DNA from: Leptasterias polaris
Lineage: Eukaryota; Echinodermata; Asteroidea; Forcipulatida; Asteriidae
NCBI GenBank assembly: GCA_037783415.1
Contig: JAZGTN010000006.1
Coordinates: 62,001-126,000 of the forward strand
DNA length: 64,000 nt
Direction: 5' to 3'
Part shown: positions 1-10,329 of the stretch, one piece after another
Layout: each line of letters begins with the position of its first letter
Position numbering within the stretch: position 1 is the stretch's first letter
The notes under the pieces: generated by a model
What the model saw: the letters and a program-made list of their open reading frames with translations, nothing else
The model's database searches: none
Told to the model about the DNA's origin: nothing
Translations under genes and position numbers: made by a program

Positions 1-160
1 TCTGTTTTAATAGAACATCATTATATAAAAATGGCCTTGTCCAACGTGGTGTTACTTTCTGGAACGACCTAAAGTAAAAGACCCCATAAAAAAGTCACGT
101 TCTCTCCCAATATTTATTCAACGTCTGAAAAAGCACATTTTCAATGCATACTCATGCTAA
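1..160 (+). pseudogene. Decayed LINE reverse-transcriptase C-terminal end
   Basis: The first 160 bases read as the end of a non-LTR retrotransposon ORF. One frame gives GVTFWNDL and, after a one-base shift near position 75, another gives KKSRSLPIFIQRLKKHIF followed by a stop at 158-160. A Trp-Asn-Asp/Ser-Leu motif followed by a basic 'SRSLPIF..RLKKH' helix is the usual carboxy-terminal signature of LINE reverse-transcriptase proteins. The frameshift and the truncation at the window edge mark it as dead. The following 300 bases or so may be its 3' untranslated tail. The clade is not assignable. Confidence 0.7.
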
Positions 161-1822
161 TAACTAATCTGAGGGTGGAGGTGGTTAAAGACGTATTTAG
201 TTATGGTTGTCTTCCTTATTTGCTGTAGTACATAGTAAGTTGTCTTGTGTCTTTGTCTGTCTTAGTCCTTTGTCCTGTCTTCGTTTGTCTGTCAATAGGT
301 TCGGGTATAAAAGCAGCGCTTCACCCAAACCTAAATGTTGTCTTCCTCCTCCTGTATAGTAAGCCTTGATAACTTTATTCATCATAATTTGTGTACATTG
401 TAAGTAACACGAGATTATTTCTTTGATAATATGATGTAATAATGTTTTATAATTCGTTGTTCATTAATGATGACATTGAAAATAAACGTATATGAATTAT
501 ATGGGAAATATGTTTTACACATTCTTACCATTTTACATAAATGCTATTCGCCCTGGCATTCAAATTTGAAAGGAGTAGAAGTTTTAACAGCGTTTTTCAA
601 CCAACATTTTGGGGGGTAAATAATGATCATTATCGCCGACAAACTTAACAAAAATTTATTTGTCGATGATGTTTGTCACCTTATCTTGGGTTTGTTGGTT
701 TATTGGATGTTATTCTTCACATGTATCAACAGGAATTGGTAATGTGACAAGTAATTTAATTATGTGGTTGTTGCAAAGTTTAAGTGATCCGGAACTGGTC
801 AATGATCCGGAACTGGTCAAACGACTGTACTACTAGTAGCCCCCCCTAGGTGTTTAAAAAAAAACAGAGTTCATTCAAAGAAAGTAAAGTAAAGAAACTC
901 ACCTATACGTGCAGTTTTGTAACACTATGAAAACTGTAGATCATAAATTTCAGACTCGCTTCAAACTACAAACAAACTAGACAACTCACGTTATTTTGTT
1001 GAGTAATCATGAAGTTCGACGGACGACTGAATCCTGCGGTACAGTGGCTGGCAGTGGCCGTGACAATAATACTGACACAGTGACCTACTGAGCTAGCTAA
1101 CTCGATCCGTGTGATGAGTCACTCTGTCGCTGCATACATGCATGCATAAATATGATGAATAGTACATCCGCGGTGTGTTGGGAGTCCCGAATCTTTTACT
1201 TTTAGAGATTATTATTAGTCACGAGGTACGTTTACTCTGATTGGTTGATTGTGTAGCTCCTTGCAAATATAGTCCAATCCAAAAAGGTTTGATAAATTAT
1301 ACGTTGAACAAGTACGTCGATATGGTGGTGGTGTGGTGGTGTGTACAACTTTGTGTGTGAAGCCTATGGCGGTTCTTTCAAACGCTAGTGTTTGGGTTTC
1401 TACAGCAGGTATCAACTTAGTTCATATTTACAGCAACTGGGTGAGTATATTTATTTTACTCAGTAGATTTGTTATGTTAGTTTTTTAATTTGTTTAGCAT
1501 TCCAAGCATAAGCAAGGTCAAAATCGATCAAATGCGACGATCATGATTTGTCGAGAGAATTGGAATTGGAAATGTCTCGATCGACTCCTTTTTTTTTTTA
1601 AACTGATTTAATGTATTTCGTAAACAATGTTTTGCTGTGAATTTGATACAACTTGAACAATTAAGGTATTTTTTTGATAATTTTTTTGTAGTGGATATAT
1701 CACCGCCGCACCGGCTAAGTTTTGCTAAACACTATTTAAATTAATAATATCAAATGATAGATCAGCAAATTTATTTTGTGTAGCATCCTCTTTGACGGAT
1801 ACATCATGATCATGTACTTCTA
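161..1822. other. Intergenic, no gene seen
   Basis: No coding signal was found on either strand. The first 330 bases or so may be the 3' tail of the upstream LINE fragment. There is an 18-bp perfect tandem duplication at 785-820 and a GT-rich tract near 1325-1340; the rest is AT-rich unique-looking sequence. Confidence 0.5.
785..820. repeat. 18-bp perfect tandem duplication
   Basis: The unit TGATCCGGAACTGGTCAA occurs twice back to back with no mismatch (785-802 and 803-820). Confidence 0.9.
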
Positions 1823-2816
1823 CTAGAAACGAATGTCAGACAACTCAACGGTTCGACAACTCGACAGTCTGACAACTCGACGGGTCAGACAACTCGTCCA
1901 GTCTGACAACTCGATGGGTCAGACAACTCGACAGCTTTACAACTCGCCAGTGAGACAACTCGACGGAGTGCCAAGACAAGTCGACGGGTGAAATGGGATG
2001 CGTTTTCGCGGTCGTAACCAATAACTGTTTTGGTTCAACTTGCCATTGGTTAATCACTGGCCATTGACAGAAACAGTTATTGGTTTCGACCGCGAAAACG
2101 GAACGCACCCCAGATCTCCATTACTGACAAAGTGACATACTGACAATGTTTACACAAAATATTTGCGTGAACTTTAAACAATGGTATTCCGTTGGCCTTT
2201 CCTTGGGCTGGAAGGATAGGGCCCGAAGATTTATTTATATTTTCTTTATTTGTATACACTCACTGGCACAACACTACAAAAATAAAACTACTGGGTAATA
2301 AAGAGCTAAATATATCTAAATTTGAAATACACATTCTTTAAACAGACGTCCATATTAAACTCAATTAGTCTGCCAATCGATTGAAATTACACAAAACATA
2401 TTTATCGAGTCATGCTTTGCCAAATCTCCGGGAGACCGCCAGTGAAAGAAGTCCCCTTTCAGCGTTCTCATTTTGTAATTATTTTCCCCGGACGCGCCTG
2501 TGCCCTGTCACAGTACGTTAGTCCTCCATGCCATGCGGTCAAAAACAGAGCCAGAACAAATACACCGTGTCCCCCGACCCCGGGGGCGCCTGTGCCCTGT
2601 CACAGTACGTTCATCCACCATGCCATGCGGTCAGCGCCCTTCGGTGCCACACAAGGATTTGAACTCCATCCGTCGAGTTGTCTGATCAAAAGTCGACTTG
2701 TCTGACAGTTTTACGAACCAGCCGTCGAGTTGTCCGACCGGACGAGTTGTCTGACCCGTCGAGTTGTCAGACTGTCGAGTTGTCGAACCGTCGAGTTGTC
2801 TGAACACCCTAGAAAC
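1823..2816. mobile_element. Foldback / hAT-like non-autonomous element with repetitive inverted termini
   Basis: The ends at about 1831-1970 and 2670-2808 are inverted copies of each other. Each is built from repeated 10-20 bp modules of the form GACAACTCGACGG, GACAACTCGACAG and CAGACAACTCGTCC. For about 85 bases the module order is identical on the two sides when one is reverse-complemented. An 8-bp direct repeat CTAGAAAC flanks it (1823-1830 and 2809-2816), the size expected for a hAT-type target duplication. It has no transposase ORF. A nested palindrome lies at 2000-2100. The superfamily is inferred from duplication size only, because the terminal bases do not match perfectly. Confidence 0.75.
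2000..2100. repeat. Near-perfect 30-bp-arm palindrome inside the foldback element
   Basis: The arms at 2001-2030 and 2071-2100 are reverse complements with one mismatch and a 40-base loop. Each arm contains CGTTTTCGCGG and the CCAATAACTGTTT segment. It may be a separate small MITE nested in the larger foldback element. Confidence 0.85.
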
Positions 2817-2861
2817 TATAAGGCTCCCCCGTGAGCTCATGGGGAGCCTTATAGTTTCTAG
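2809..2861. repeat. Perfect hairpin, 21-bp arms
   Basis: The arms 2809-2829 and 2841-2861 are exact reverse complements around an 11-base loop. The left arm begins with the CTAGAAAC bases that also form the right target duplication of the adjacent foldback element. Confidence 0.9.
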
Positions 2862-3210
2862 AAGTAATGATCATGTACTCCATGACTCCTACTCCTAGAA
2901 GTAGAACTACGACTACGAAGTCATGAAGTACGATCCACGAGGTTCGTAGAGACGATAGCAGAACGAACCAGGTCTAGGAGTAATGATCATGTTTACAAAG
3001 CCATCATCCTAATAATGAACGAAATTAGCATTCCACACTAAATCATAAATTTTCACAGACCTCATCCCACGTATACTATTACTGCTCTGAGACCTAGCTA
3101 GTCGTAGAACTAAGAGTAAGACTCAAGAGTAAGACTATCTGACTATTATGGTTATTTTGTCTTTCATCTATTGGGTGGAAGAGTGAGTGAAGACAGCCAG
3201 TTGTGCTAAA
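2862..3210. other. Region upstream of SPC24
   Basis: The octamer ATGATCATG recurs near 2867 and 2985, and also left of the foldback element near 1806, so this is locally duplicated sequence. The segment 3090-3210 is presumably 5' untranslated sequence or promoter of SPC24. No TATA box is evident. Confidence 0.4.
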
Positions 3211-6200
3211 ATGACGGCTCCATCCAACCTGTCCAATGTGGTAACCCTGATTGAGGAGGGACAAGCGATCCAAGCTACGCAAGAGATGGCTCGCTGCTTG
3301 GAGGACCAGTCCACTGCCAAGAAGCTGTCCCAATATGGCGAGAAGATTACAGAGATTCATAGGATAGAAACAGAACAGAAAGAATCCTTGAAGGAAATCA
3401 TCCAAGGTAAGGCTTCGGTCTCTCCTTAAACAGTTTGCTTCTACCCATTTCCCAAAGGAAAAGAATACCAGGGCCCAATGTCAATGTTATGAAGCTGCGA
3501 AAACATTGCTCAACTGCTCATCAAAAATTTGTAGTAAAATCAGTCACAGATGGTGTGACATGGTATTTTGGCTACTATTACTATTATATTAGTTACTGTA
3601 ACCTTAATCTGGTACCAAGCAAAATTGTTTTGTGCTTAGTTAGCTACTTACATTTTGTGCTTAGGCAGCTCTATGAAAATTGGTCCAGGGTTGATATTTC
3701 ACTGTTTTAAGGGCAAGACATTTTTTCCCTACAAAAGGGCAATATCTGAAGGAGATATTTAAATTTCTACTAGAGTGTTTCAAGAGGCACCAAGGCAATG
3801 GCAAATATTACCTCCATTGCCTCTGTGAAGTATCGGGCCTGAAACATGTGCATTATAATTTTTTTGGAAGAGTACATTGTTTTCCACTATTGTTTTCACA
3901 TTGCATTTGGCGAGTTTGTGTGTGTATGAGTTGGCGTGCTTACAAGTTGGTTCGTGTACGATACGAGTTGGTGTATACACAAGTTTCCACTACGGTCAAT
4001 TCTGTCCACATACTTTTATATGCTATAAAGCCTTTACGTGTAACTATGTTTTGCATCTTGTTGTTTCTTTGATTGCAGGATACTTGGCGTTGAAGGATGA
4101 AGAGGCAGCGGGTGTGTTAAATGACCAAACCAGTGACGCCTATGCTGAAGAGCTGGTGGAGGCTCAGATTGCAAAGTCAAAATGTGATGAGAAATTATCT
4201 TCATTCCAGCAAGAAGTGCAATATCCTTTTATTTTATAAATGAGGATAATGATAATAATTTGAAAAAACCTTATAAAGCGCAGTAATTACCGCAAAACAG
4301 ACTCAAAGCGCTATACATAAAAACACAGCTACATGTCATAAGCAGAAAAATTGTTTAAAATTACAAAATAAAATACAAGAGAATAGATGATAATCAGCAT
4401 CCCTCACTGGTCTTGCCAGCCATTGGCAATATGAAGGGGGTCAAATACAACAATGACCCCCCATACAGGGCGCAAGTTTTGAGGAAAATACTCAAGACAG
4501 CAGAGCTTGTAGAATAAAATGTGTACTGGATCAGATTTTTATTTTTACAAGACAAGAATCAAAATTATAAAAAACTTTTAGACAGAGTTTAATATGCATT
4601 TGACTGTTTTTATTTTAAAAAAGCACAAAGACATGTAAAAAAATGATTTATCCCATTTATCTTTATTGGTACACTTCAGTACTCAACAGAACTGAGAGGT
4701 TTGCCTTTATCAGACTTAAAGCCAACAGTCAAAATTTGAACGTACTTGTTTCTGTTACAGATATTGCACAATAAGAAGTTTTTTTTTTTTTTCATTTGAC
4801 AAACATAAGACTGCAGGGGGGGTGGTCGAGTTGATGTAATTGTATCTTTCCTCCCCTTCTCCCTCTGGGACCCAGGTTCAAATCCTGCCAGGGACACTAT
4901 GTGGATTGGGTTTTAAGTCCCTACCTAATTGCGTGGGTTTTCACTGGAATAATTCTCTAGGGTTTTCCTCCCACATCTAAAACTGAAACTTCCTTCTTTG
5001 TCTTCTATTTATGGGGTTCTTGGCTAGTATAGTGATTTATGCTTTTCTGAGAGTCGTTGGCTTCAAAACCAGAATTAATAAATGAATTGATAATGAAAGC
5101 CTTGTGCTAATATGCATACACTGGTGTTGTATTTTGTCCTTAACTGTTACCATTTACAGCAGCCCAGAGGGAGTTGGATCATCTGGCTGACTTAGTTAAA
5201 TCTCTTGAGAGCCACCAGGCTTCTGTGAAGGAGCAGACTACAGAGGTCCTCCCAAAGACAAGGTCAGATTGCATCAAATACTGCATCAAAGTCATGCATT
5301 TCATAATTTCAACAAACATCAATGTGGAGGGAGCCGTTGTGGTGTTGACGTTTCGAACATTACACTCTGCTCGTCAATTGCAGTGAACAGGGTAAATACT
5401 GAAGACGAGCAGACTATACTGTTAAAAACATCAGGACCACAACAGCTCTTTTCAAAAGCCAATACTCCTCCCCAAAGCGATTTACACCTTCTTTTACCCA
5501 CAAATTTACATCCTAGCTTCCCAAATGCTCTTTACAGTTTGGATGTTTTGCAACGTCAAATTTGATTGCATTTACAACAAGTCCTGAATATTGCTGTCTA
5601 TTTGGAGCACAACAGATAACTTGACAGCGAGATTTAACTTAAAACAATGACTGCTTTATTTAATATATGTCCATTTTTAATCAACTGACAATATTAAAGT
5701 AAGTTCCATGAGATTATTCCAAATCAATGTTTACGGCGATAACTTTGCCAACAGAGGGCGCTAGTGCGGCTAGTTCAGGTGCGCGGTGTCAACACATAAT
5801 GTTTTTCAACCAGGCACAATGCAAGTTGATGAATGTGTAGTTCTTTTTATTTAGTTAGTTATTTTTCACTTTTTAATTTTCAACACTTCAGTCAATGTAC
5901 TGAATGATATCCTTTTCCTCAGTTTTCCACAGAACTTTTCATGATACTGATATAGACGGTATAATATTGTTATTATTATTTGAGTTGACCTTTGCTAAAA
6001 TGGTCAGTCCTGTACATAATCTATGCAAACCTCTTCCATCTCCATTTCGCCCTCATAGTGAAACAAAATGGTTTTCAAATGTATATTTATATTCAATACT
6101 TGTATTTTGTGTTTTTATTTTGGTTCAGGTATAATGTGAGTCTGTACCGGTCTGCAACAAAGCTAACCTGGGACTACAACAGCCAACCTGAAGACATCAA

Positions 6201-7227
6201 AGGATGTATCCTTTAAAAAAGAACGACCACATACCTCTTGTTTATAAGCCTAGATGCATTAAGATTCCCCCTGGCCTTCCTCAATGCCTTCAGTCTTTTA
6301 GTTCACCCTGCTTGGATGTTGATATCAAATTACACTAATCATTATGTAGGGTAGATTTTGTTGGCGGTCAAAGGAAAACGCTCTGTTTGCACTAATCTAA
6401 ATTATCTTGTTACATCTTTGTGAAGTTATTTTTCGCTTCTGCAGATATCAATCATTAACCAAAAGGGTTTTCAGTAAGCAGACATCGAGGGATTTGTAAA
6501 CATAGGCATCGGGGTGAAATATTCACAGCTGAACTGGTTGAACAAAGTGTTCTCAAAAAACTGACATTTTTGCTTGCGTTGATTGAGGATGGACTTTACC
6601 AAAAATGGAGATTTTTGATTTAATAAATAATTAGTAATAGGGAGACCACCAACAAAGGGCTAGAAAGCTCAGTTGGTCGAGCGCCGGCACGTTAATCCGG
6701 AGGTCGTTGGTTCAAATCCCACTTCAAGTAATTTTTTCTTTGTTCAACCCAAAATCATTTAAAATTTACTCAGTCAGTTTCCCTTGTGGTTTATTATTTG
6801 ATAAATGGTTAGTTATTAACTAACAAGTGATAATTTACTCTCAGGTACAGTACAGCTGTTGTGGTGCAGGCTTTGAAACACTTAATCCCATTTGCTTCTC
6901 TCCACCAAGGAGTGTAATTTATTCCTGTAAGGGATAGATATTGGATTGTACTGATCCCTTTAATGCTGTAAATCTACATGTAATCTCATATCCTATTGGC
7001 CTCAGTGGCCTAGGGTCTTAGCCATAAATAAACATCACTATTGTTTTGTTTGTTTTGGGGGTGTTTTTTTCTTTCTTTATGTACTCTTTTTGTGTTTCTT
7101 TAACTGCGCCTTTTCAGATATTTCAACGTCAAAAGACGTCAAGCCGTTCTCCCTGGATAGCCGTCAGAACTCCAAGTTCTTCATCATCAACTATTTGTGG
7201 GATCTAATTGAGTCAGTCTCTATGTGA
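3211..7227 (+). CDS. SPC24: Kinetochore protein Spc24 (NDC80 complex subunit)
   Basis: The coding exons are 3211-3406, 4079-4220, 5158-5262, 6129-6205 and 7118-7227, joined in phases 1, 2, 2 and 1 to give 209 aa. The usual family length is about 200. Residues 1-130 or so are a charged coiled coil, the segment that pairs with Spc25. Residues from about 148 form the globular RWD-like head, recognisable by SLYRSATKLTWDYNS, a following DIKG, FSLDSRQNSKFFI and NYLWDLI near the end. In the NDC80 complex the Spc24/Spc25 head docks on the CENP-T and Mis12 receptors of the inner kinetochore, while the coiled coil joins Ndc80/Nuf2. The start is the ATG at 3211, the first in the exon with a clear reading frame. 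Introns 1 and 3 have ordinary GT-AG ends. Introns 2 and 4 have minor-spliceosome signals and are listed separately. The first AATAAA-like signal noticed downstream is near 8514. Family assignment is from memory of the conserved head; no search was run. Confidence 0.92.
4221..5157 (+). other. SPC24: U12-type AT-AC intron (SPC24 intron 2)
   Basis: The intron begins with ATATCCTTTT (4221-4230), the canonical U12 5' splice site. It ends with a TCCTTAAC branch-point element (5137-5144) and a terminal AC at 5156-5157, about 14 bases after the branch adenosine. Only this choice keeps the frame: exon 2 ends in GTG CA and exon 3 begins A GCA GCC CAG, reading EVQAAQRELDHL through the coiled coil. The GT-AG alternatives near both ends break the frame. 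A SINE occupies about 4810-5100 within the intron. Confidence 0.88.
4810..5100 (+). repeat. tRNA-derived SINE
   Basis: It has a B-box-like GGTTCAAATCCTG (about 4871-4883) preceded by a degenerate GGTCGAGTTG A-box-like segment. A conserved-looking body ending in TTTTCCTCCCACATC and CTTGGCTAGT follows. It is in the same orientation as SPC24, inside the AT-AC intron. Confidence 0.6.
5331..5447. repeat. Inverted-repeat element with about 44-bp arms
   Basis: The arms 5331-5375 and 5404-5447 are imperfect reverse complements, sharing GTTGTGGT at the outside and CTGCTCGTC / GACGAGCAG at the inside. It is a small palindromic MITE-like repeat in SPC24 intron 3. The TTGACGTTTCGAAC segment resembles sequence near 13790-13810 (ODAD2 intron 4) and 61960-61980. 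Confidence 0.6.
5748..5761 (+). promoter_or_regulatory. CTCF-like motif
   Basis: CCAACAGAGGGCGC matches the bilaterian CTCF core CCASYAGRKGGCRS at all but position 4. It lies in SPC24 intron 3. The AGAGGGCGC core can also be repeat-derived, so binding is only a possibility. Confidence 0.35.
6206..7117 (+). other. SPC24: U12-type GT-AG intron (SPC24 intron 4)
   Basis: The intron begins with GTATCCTTTA (6206-6215), a canonical U12 GT-type 5' splice site. It ends with TTTCTTTAAC (7095-7104) as branch-point element and CAG at 7115-7117, with about 14 bases between branch adenosine and splice site. The join (GGA T + AT ATT TCA) is in frame within the RWD head. A tRNA-derived SINE lies inside at about 6640-6815. 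Confidence 0.85.
6640..6815 (+). repeat. tRNA-derived SINE (Asn-like head)
   Basis: AGCTCAGTTGGTCGAGC (D-arm, A box), a CCGG-stemmed anticodon arm with GTT in the loop, and GGTTCAAATCCC (B box, about 6709-6720) form a tRNA-like head. The head is followed by an unrelated body ending in CAGTCAGTTTCCCTTGTGG and TTGATAAAT. The acceptor stem does not close and loop position 33 is C instead of U, so this is a SINE and not a tRNA gene. Truncated tails of the same type occur at 42926-42962 and about 55369-55381. Confidence 0.75.
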
Positions 7228-9076
7228 AAGCAGATTTACCAATTGTGTAGACGACTGTCAAAATATTATAATTTTTTTATTTTTGTAAATAGTGTTAATT
7301 TTTTACCCACACTCTAATGGATTCGAACGCACATTCTGATAACTCGCCCATCAGAACTTGACACTGATGCTTTACAAAGGCAGCCATGACATTCTAATTT
7401 CGTCGTGTCCCCCCCCCCCCCCCCCTTTTTCCACCTTTATCATGGTGAAGGCAATTTGTAGATTACAATCTCAATGAGCTGTCATAGGTTTGTCCAAAAT
7501 AGGCATTTTAACTATTTGATTAGTTTTTTAACCCAATGTAAATTACATCAAACTTGTATAAAATGTAAATATACATTTATGAAATGTGCTTTGAATATCT
7601 TGTAGGGGATTTCCCTGTAGTAGAGTACTAGTGAATTTGTGAACAGCACTGAGCAGCTGTGTACATTCACTCATTCGGGTAAAATTTTCATCGGGCATAA
7701 AAATGGGTGCACCCATTTTTCTTGGGGGCACTTCTGGCCAATTAAAACTGTAGTTTGTATTTGCATTTTTCTGAAAACAAGCAGCCTTTCCAGCGCTCTT
7801 GTTATGCCATTTGCTATATGTTGTGTAAGATAATCTGATTAGGTCCGTAAAAACAAATGATACGTTGTTCGAGTGTACAGAGAAAACTAGATTTTGCCAT
7901 TTAGTAATTTATTGTAAAGGCCATACAAACTGATGGCTTGGCAGTGAATGTTGCTGGATCTCTGAAAGGTATTTGGTGCTCAATATGGGGCATGGTGGTA
8001 CCCCCCTCCTCTTATGTCACGGAATCTCAGGAATCTCAGATTTTTTTGATTTTTTTTAGAGGAGGGGGGTGTACTTCTGTACAAGAGGAACATAGTATGT
8101 TAAGTTGTGGTGACATGGGGGGGGTGCCCTTGCATGGGATATGTACTATTTCAAGGGTAACCATTGAAAAGGTATTTTTGCTACTGTAGACATTCAATCA
8201 AAGTCAGAAAAAGGATCAATCTTCTTATGTGGACGTCTGAAGTCACATTGTATGAGAAGACACAGATTCTCAGTATGAAGTTTCATACACAAATAATTCT
8301 CAAAAACATTGTTTGACAATGTTTTTGTGTTATGGGATATTTTTGTTTGTGTTTAATTTATTTTAAAGAGCTCTTATTTCTATTTTCTTCTTTTTCGTCT
8401 CCTTTTGAGTCAATTTTTTTTAAACTATTAGTTTATTTAATTTTAAATAGTTGTAGGCTGTAGCACATTGCAAAAGTCATTGATACATCTTTGTTGTGTA
8501 CTCATAATGGGCTAATAAAGTTGGCAATCAATTCAAGAAGAAATGTATTGTTTTTATTTATTTAATGTCCTCCTTGAAGGTATATTTTAATCTTAAGTTA
8601 GATTTTTAATTGATTGATGTCTGCAGAATATTTTCATCTTTGTATGATTGGAAGGGATATTAATATAACTTCATATTAAATTTAGTAGGCTATATGTACA
8701 AATAAAGCGGAGAATAAATAAAAATGAACAAATAACAAGTTTCCTTGTAACTAAAGAGAAGCCTCACTAGATTACGTTCCCACCATGCAAAGAGCAAAGA
8801 TTGGAATCATAAATTAGGGGAAAGCCCCTGTGTATGACATGCATTGCAGGACGTGCTGACATTGGTGGGTGGCAACTGTCTGTGATTTTCTGCTTTGGGG
8901 GGGGGGGGGGTGGGGGATTTGTCCCCGATGGGTGACTGTATGAGCCAGACACAATACCCTCTGAAACAAATGAGTTTTCATGCCGAGCTTTACAAGATGA
9001 AAGTCACTGGGATAAAACAAATTATTATAAATGTTGATATTAAAAATTAGGCCTTGCTTTTATAAATTGTTGAGCT
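7228..9076. other. SPC24 3' flank, no gene seen
   Basis: The region is AT-rich with homopolymers: 17 C at 7409-7425, 14 G at 8897-8910 and several T tracts. A possible polyadenylation signal AATAAA lies at about 8514. The short open frames here have no coding character. Confidence 0.5.
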
Positions 9077-9364
9077 TTAACTCTTTCAGTGCCCAGGTTG
9101 TACATGTACAATCTATTTTATGTACTCGAAAAGTTTCATTGTATATGTACGACCCATAATATACATGTTATCACTAAAGGGCAACATTACTCAAGAAATG
9201 CTTTTGACTTTGGGATGTACCAAGGCAACACAAATCAGCAAGATACATTGTTTGGTGAGAAAGACTTTATCAATTTCTTTCTAATACATAATTTAAAAAA
9301 GAATAAAAAAAGCTGGGCATTTTAGGTTCCAAATGCCTAAAAAAGCGGGCACTGAAAGAATTAA
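9077..9364. mobile_element. piggyBac-type MITE, 280 bp
   Basis: The termini CTCTTTCAGTGCCC (from 9081) and GGGCACTGAAAGAA (to 9360) are inverted repeats. They are flanked on both sides by TTAA (9077-9080 and 9361-9364), the obligatory piggyBac target duplication. There is no transposase; the interior holds only a short open frame of random composition. Confidence 0.88.
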
Positions 9365-9813
9365 GTGAAGTAGCTTGAATTCCCTTGAAAAATTCAATTA
9401 CTCAAGTCTCAGACATAATACAAATGGTTGGCAGTGCATGGTCAGACAGATGAAACAAAACATTCATGACATTGTTTTGCATTGAACAAAGTTTTGAAGA
9501 AGTATTTTCGTCTTCTTCTTCTTCTTCTTTCAATTTAAATTCGATTTAATTATTTACTTATTGAAGAAACAAATCTCACTTATTGGCTCGCATAGAAATT
9601 GTTACGAGAGTATTGGAATGTTCAATAATAGGAGGTTTTGAACTTTGCTCCAATGATGAGATGAACATAATTTTGTCTTGTTTCACCAGAAGAGGGCGCT
9701 ATACTTCAAAATAGTGGTGTGGTGGCTGAAAGTTTCGCTGGTGTACCGCCAATTATCCGAAACTACTGTTATTATTTCGATTTGAAAAGAGCCGAAAGGG
9801 TACCAGTGAAATA
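9365..9813. other. ODAD2 upstream region
   Basis: A short CTT/TCT microsatellite lies at about 9508-9530 and a CTCF-like motif at 9686-9699. No coding signal was found. Confidence 0.4.
9686..9699 (+). promoter_or_regulatory. CTCF-like motif
   Basis: CCAGAAGAGGGCGC matches the CTCF core CCASYAGRKGGCRS except at position 5. It lies between SPC24 and ODAD2. Confidence 0.35.
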
Positions 9814-9937
9814 CATAGCAACAGGCTCGAGCAGGTTCGCCGTATGTTTATATTTGGGAAGTTGGAGTTTGCTCTGTGTTAAAATACTGTCTTTCTAAAG
9901 TGATCAAAGCTGTGAAAGCCACATTTTGCTGTTAAAG
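9814..9937 (+). promoter_or_regulatory. ODAD2: Candidate ODAD2 promoter and 5' leader exon
   Basis: A strong splice donor, TTAAAG followed by GTAAGTG, ends a possible untranslated exon at 9937, about 960 bases before the ODAD2 start codon. Just upstream, CATAGCAAC (9814-9822) matches one half of an RFX X-box, and TGTTTAT (9845-9851) matches a forkhead core. RFX and FOXJ1 are the known activators of motile-cilium genes, which would suit an outer-arm docking protein. The opposite X-box half is poor and no transcript supports the exon. Confidence 0.35.
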
Positions 9938-10329
9938 GTAAGTGAAATGCTGTAAAGGAGTAAAGTCATTATCAGGCGTGTATGTTCTAAAATTGAATAT
10001 TTACGAAGAAAACAGTCTTTTAGACCTCTATTTGGTTGTGGGTTTTGTGGAAAAATTTCTACCGCCCATGCTCAAACTAAAGCAAAATATTCCTTGCTTT
10101 TAGAATCTTGCTAGAAATATTGGGTCGGTAGACAAAAGGCTAATTTGACCCGTCACATCAAAGACTGAAATGTATAGACACTAAAAAGAGAGGTAGCTTA
10201 ATTAGCTGCAGACAATGTAATTGAAGGCGATGTGCACTACTTCATAACGAGATAAACATTTACAATCAAAGGTAAAATTAAAAAGGTTTTTCAGAATTTG
10301 TTTTTATTAAGTTTTAAATCAATAATTAT

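Noticed and set aside
3877..4239. 120-codon frame as a separate start of SPC24
   Set aside because: The first part is intron 1; only the segment from 4079 to 4220 is exonic.
6661..6732. tRNA-Asn-like gene
   Set aside because: A and B boxes are present but no acceptor stem forms, base 33 is C, and a SINE body follows.
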